9,593 nt of DNA, taken from positions 1 to 9,593 of the forward strand of contig CAAGIZ010000091.1 in assembly GCA_900770075.1 (NCBI GenBank), written 5' to 3'. A program made the position numbers and the translations under genes. Origin of the DNA: Spirochaetia bacterium. Lineage in GTDB: Bacteria > Spirochaetota > Spirochaetia > Treponematales > Treponemataceae. Positions 6,611 through 9,593 of the stretch are shown piece by piece. How positions within the stretch are numbered: the first letter of the stretch is position 1; every line of letters starts with the position of its first letter. The notes under the pieces are model-generated. The model did not search any database, was not told the origin of the DNA, and worked only from the letters and a program-made list of their open reading frames with translations.

Positions 6611-9238
6611 ATGAATTTTGACCAGTTTACATTAAAAGCACAGGACGCGCTCCAAGAGGCAAGTGCCCTTGCACAGCAAAATGACCATGCAGAAATCGGG
6701 CTTGAACACCTTTTGGTTGCCCTGCTTGAACAAAAAGACGGAATTATAAAGCCTGTTGTTGAGAGAATCGGACTTTCTTTCGGGGAATTTGACCGGGAGG
6801 CCAGAGAAATTTTAAATTCTCTTCCGACGGTAAAGGGAAACGTTCAGCTGGGGCTTTCGGGAGAAGCTCAGAAAGTGCTTGCCAAGGCTGAAAAAGAGAT
6901 GGCGGTCCTGAAGGATTCTTATCTTTCGGTGGAGCATATTTTCCTTGCCATGGCTGGTAGTGACGGACGAACCGGGGATTTTTTGAGGAACCACGGAATT
7001 ACCCGGGAAGCGGTGCTGGAAAGCCTGAAGTCAGTGAGGGGAAATCAGAGGGTGGACAGTCAGGATCCGGAAAGCAAGATGCAATCCCTTGAAAAATACT
7101 GCGTAGATTTGACTGCCAGAGCAAGACAGGACAAGATTGACCCTGTAATCGGCAGGGATGAGGAAATAAGGCGGGTGATGCAGGTTCTCGTGCGCAGGAC
7201 TAAAAATAATCCTGTGCTTATCGGGGAGCCGGGAGTGGGCAAAACTGCAATCGTTGAGGGGCTTGCCCGGCGCATTGCCGGTGGAGACGTGCCTGAAAGC
7301 CTTAAAAACAAGAGGCTTTTGAGCCTTGATATGGGAAGCCTTGTGGCCGGTGCTAAATTCCGGGGAGAATTTGAAGAGCGGCTTAAGGCGGTAATAGGCG
7401 AGGTTACAAAAAGTGAAGGGCAGATTATTCTTTTTATCGATGAGCTGCATACGATTGTGGGGGCGGGTGCCGGTGAAGGCAGCATGGATGCTTCCAACCT
7501 TTTAAAGCCTGCCCTTTCCAGAGGGGAACTTCACGTAATCGGTGCTACCACACTGAACGAGTACAGAAAATACATCGAAAAAGACAGCGCCCTTGAAAGG
7601 CGTTTTCAGCAGGTTTTCTGTGCTGAGCCTACGGTTGAAGACACAATCGCGATTTTGCGGGGATTGAGGGACAGGTACGAAATCCACCACGGAGTAAAGA
7701 TTAACGATGAGGCTCTTGTGGCTGCGGCAGAGCTTTCTAACCGCTACATTACTAACCGTTTTTTGCCGGACAAAGCCATAGATTTGGTTGATGAGGCTGC
7801 CAGCCGTTTGAAGATGGAAATTGAAAGCGAGCCTACTGCCCTTGACCAGCTGGAAAGAAAAATCCTGCAGCTGCAGATTGAAAAACAGTCCCTTGCCAAG
7901 GAAGACGACAAGGCGAGTCTGGAAAGGCTGGAAAAACTTGAAAAAGAACTTTCGGACATAACCGGCAGGCGGGACGTTATGCGCATGGAGTGGCAGAACG
8001 AAAAGGCCCGGATAGACAAGTCCCGGAAATTGAAGGAAGCACTGGAAAATGCCCGGTTTGAAGAGGAAAAATTTACCCGGGAAGGAAACCTTGCAAAGGC
8101 TGCGGAGTACAGGTATTCAATAATTCCTGATCTGGAAAAACAGCTGGCTCAAAGTCAGCAGGAGGATGGCAAAAAAGGTGGGGAAAAGGAAGGGGCTTGT
8201 GATGACCAGTCCATTTTGCGTCAGGAAGTTACCGAAGAGGACATTGCCCGGGTTGTAAGCCTGTGGACGGGAATCCCTGTAAGCAAGATGATGACCAGCG
8301 AAAAGCAGAAATACGTTCAGCTGGAAAATGTCCTTCACAGAAGGGTTATCGGTCAGGACGAGGCTGTAAGGGTTGTAAGCGATGCCATAAGGCGGAACAG
8401 GGCTGGTCTTAACGACCCCAATAGGCCTTTGGGAAGCTTTATGTTTATAGGTCCTACTGGTGTGGGCAAGACTGAACTGGCAAAAACTTTGGCGGATTTT
8501 CTGTTTAACGATGAAAAGGCCCTTACAAGAATTGATATGTCTGAATACATGGAAAAATTCAGCGTAAGCAGGCTGATTGGTGCTCCTCCGGGATATGTGG
8601 GGTATGACGAAGGCGGTCAGCTGACAGAAGCGGTGCGCCGCCGCCCTTACAGCGTAATTCTCTTTGACGAGGTGGAAAAGGCTCATCCCGATGTCTTTAA
8701 CGTTCTTTTGCAGGTTCTGGACGACGGGCGGCTTACGGACGGTCAGGGACGGCTGGTGGACTTTAAAAACACCATAATCATAATGACTTCAAACCTGGGA
8801 AGCGATTTGATTCTTGCGGCAGAAGAGAAGGTGAGTGGCAGCAGTGCTGGTGATGGGGAAGAAGCTGACAAAAAACTCAGGGGGGAAATTGATTCCCTTT
8901 TGAAGGCGACTTTCAGACCGGAATTTTTAAACCGCATTGACGAAATAGTCATGTTCAACAAGTTGAGCAGGGACTGCATAGGCGGAATTGTAAAAAATCA
9001 GCTTGAAAGGGTAGCAGCCCGCCTTCGGGACAGAAAAATTCAGATAGAGTTTGACGACTCTGCCGTAGACTTTATTGCGGAAAAAGGCTATGACCCTGCC
9101 TTTGGTGCCCGTCCTGTAAAGCGTGCCGTGCAGACTTGGGTGGAAAATCCCCTTTCAAAGGAACTTCTGGAAGGAAAATTCTCCGAGGACAGCAGAATCC
9201 GGGTAGAAGCCGGGGAAAATTCTCTTGTCTTTAAGTGA
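6611..9238 (+). CDS. clpB: ATP-dependent protein disaggregase ClpB
   Basis: ClpB is the cytoplasmic hexameric AAA+ unfoldase that, with DnaK/DnaJ/GrpE, threads aggregated proteins through its pore after stress. This 875-aa protein has the full layout. The Clp N-domain (about 1-145) begins MNFDQFTLKAQDALQEA. NBD1 has Walker A GEPGVGKT (205-212) and Walker B DE at 277-278. The charged coiled-coil M-domain spans about 405-535. NBD2 has Walker A GPTGVGKT (614-621), Walker B DE at 686-687 and sensor-2 GARP (832-835). The pore-loop region GAPPGYVGYDEGGQL is present, and there is no ClpP-binding loop. It is slightly longer than the usual 855-865 aa because of hydrophilic inserts near 519-532 and 741-753. 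The start is firm: GGAGG (6600-6604) lies six bases before ATG. A GTG at codon 148 (7052), with GAGGGG at 7036-7041, matches the E. coli internal start for the short form. Single-gene unit with its own terminator. Confidence 0.97.
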   Translation: MNFDQFTLKAQDALQEASALAQQNDHAEIGLEHLLVALLEQKDGIIKPVVERIGLSFGEFDREAREILNSLPTVKGNVQLGLSGEAQKVLAKAEKEMAVLKDSYLSVEHIFLAMAGSDGRTGDFLRNHGITREAVLESLKSVRGNQRVDSQDPESKMQSLEKYCVDLTARARQDKIDPVIGRDEEIRRVMQVLVRRTKNNPVLIGEPGVGKTAIVEGLARRIAGGDVPESLKNKRLLSLDMGSLVAGAKFRGEFEERLKAVIGEVTKSEGQIILFIDELHTIVGAGAGEGSMDASNLLKPALSRGELHVIGATTLNEYRKYIEKDSALERRFQQVFCAEPTVEDTIAILRGLRDRYEIHHGVKINDEALVAAAELSNRYITNRFLPDKAIDLVDEAASRLKMEIESEPTALDQLERKILQLQIEKQSLAKEDDKASLERLEKLEKELSDITGRRDVMRMEWQNEKARIDKSRKLKEALENARFEEEKFTREGNLAKAAEYRYSIIPDLEKQLAQSQQEDGKKGGEKEGACDDQSILRQEVTEEDIARVVSLWTGIPVSKMMTSEKQKYVQLENVLHRRVIGQDEAVRVVSDAIRRNRAGLNDPNRPLGSFMFIGPTGVGKTELAKTLADFLFNDEKALTRIDMSEYMEKFSVSRLIGAPPGYVGYDEGGQLTEAVRRRPYSVILFDEVEKAHPDVFNVLLQVLDDGRLTDGQGRLVDFKNTIIIMTSNLGSDLILAAEEKVSGSSAGDGEEADKKLRGEIDSLLKATFRPEFLNRIDEIVMFNKLSRDCIGGIVKNQLERVAARLRDRKIQIEFDDSAVDFIAEKGYDPAFGARPVKRAVQTWVENPLSKELLEGKFSEDSRIRVEAGENSLVFK

Positions 9239-9269
9239 TTTTTTTGCCATGCAGTTCAAAGCAACGCAG

Positions 9270-9314
9270 TGCACCGTCTGACGGAAAAATCGAATCAGGC
9301 GGTGCATTTTTTTT
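9270..9314 (+). terminator. Strong intrinsic terminator after clpB
   Basis: TGCACCGTCTGA (9270-9281) pairs with TCAGGCGGTGCA (9295-9306) in a 12-base stem with one T-G wobble and a 13-base loop, followed by eight Ts (9307-9314). It reads on the plus strand; the opposite side has no T-run. The T-run overlaps the stop codon of the convergent gene by two bases. Confidence 0.85.
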
Positions 9315-9593
9315 AGTCTGCGTTCTGTGCAAGGCGGAAACCGAACAAAAGACCCACAAGGGCACCGCCTTTGTACCCTGCACACCTGGAACCTACGATG
9401 TCGTTGAGATGGTCGCCGCCCCGGAGGGCTCTTGCTGTGGAAAACTTGTAGACGGAGCCGTAGTTAAGGTCGTATTCAAAGCACCATTCGGGAACGTTTC
9501 CGGACATGTCGTAAAACCCCAGTGCATTTGGATGTTTTCCCCCGCAGATGTGGGTTCTCCTGCCGGAAACGTTTTTTCCCAAAAGTTTGGAAA
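9313..9593 (-). CDS. FGE-sulfatase/SUMF1-domain protein, C-terminal part (truncated by the window edge)
   Basis: About 93 C-terminal residues are visible; the frame stays open to the right edge, so an internal TTG at 9582 is not taken as the start. PNALGFYDMSGNVPEWC (about 9487-9531) is the hallmark of the formylglycine-generating-enzyme (SUMF1) fold, a C-type-lectin relative, followed by ALRGGD and the terminal GFRL (residues ending near 9331). The paired cysteines of true formylglycine-generating enzymes in the RGG-to-GFR stretch are not present as a Cys-x4-Cys pair, so sulfatase maturation is unlikely; such domains often serve as binding or surface scaffolds. The usual RGGSW is RGGDH here, and the following loop is unlike the common form. 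The stop TAA (9315-9313) lies inside the T-run of the clpB terminator. The N-terminus, which would show export or lipidation, is outside the window. Confidence 0.85.
   Translation of the reverse strand, partial: SKLLGKNVSGRRTHICGGKHPNALGFYDMSGNVPEWCFEYDLNYGSVYKFSTARALRGGDHLNDIVGSRCAGYKGGALVGLLFGFRLAQNAD

Noticed and set aside
9270..9306. Hairpin as the DGR retrohoming structure next to a variable region
   Set aside because: The loop is 13 bases rather than the short loop usual for such hairpins, and the eight Ts in the clpB direction make a plain terminator the simpler reading.
1..9593. CRISPR arrays, insertion sequences, tRNA or rRNA genes
   Set aside because: No spaced direct repeats, transposase-like frames, cloverleaf or rRNA signatures were seen on either strand.
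9313..9593. Active formylglycine-generating enzyme
   Set aside because: The paired catalytic cysteines expected between RGG and GFR are missing from the visible C-terminus.

Overview
The window looks like chromosomal DNA of a spirochaete, most probably a host-associated Treponema. This is inferred from a stand-alone divergent FliG (spirochaetes often carry two FliG proteins), a branched-chain amino acid (Liv) ABC transporter, an M16C metallopeptidase and a SUMF1/C-type-lectin-fold protein in one moderate-GC neighbourhood. No rRNA, tRNA or other marker gene is present, so the genus is a suggestion only.

Bases 1-5055 hold four tightly packed plus-strand genes: the 3' part of livF, a fliG paralogue whose ATG directly follows the livF stop, a 1019-aa M16C (presequence-protease type) peptidase that overlaps fliG by 20 bases, and a 72-aa acidic protein of unknown function. 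The spacing implies one transcript with coupled translation, although the products (nutrient uptake, flagellar motor, peptide degradation) have no obvious common pathway. A consensus extended -10 near the end of the peptidase gene may give the small gene extra transcription. Bases 5056-5216 are AT-rich and carry only a weak terminator-like hairpin.

Bases 5217-6392 encode a 391-aa cytoplasmic protein resembling the tocopherol cyclase-like (lipocalin-type) family; its substrate is unknown. It is followed by a 218-base gap with an unusually GC-rich, foldable segment (6393-6500), two back-to-back intrinsic terminators (6501-6553), and a probable promoter for the next gene.

Bases 6611-9238 encode the full-length disaggregase ClpB, with both AAA+ modules, a coiled-coil M-domain and a GTG at the same place as the E. 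coli internal ClpB start. A strong terminator (9270-9314) ends it. Convergent to it on the minus strand is the C-terminal part of an FGE-sulfatase/SUMF1-domain protein that runs off the right edge. Its last loop, just before the terminal GFRL, is atypical and rich in NNY codons, so it is worth testing as a diversity-generating-retroelement variable region. No reverse transcriptase or template repeat is visible here.

Most of the window is ordinary housekeeping sequence. The best leads for something new are the structured element at 6393-6500, the possible hypervariable lectin-fold gene at the right edge, and the divergent FliG encoded next to livF.
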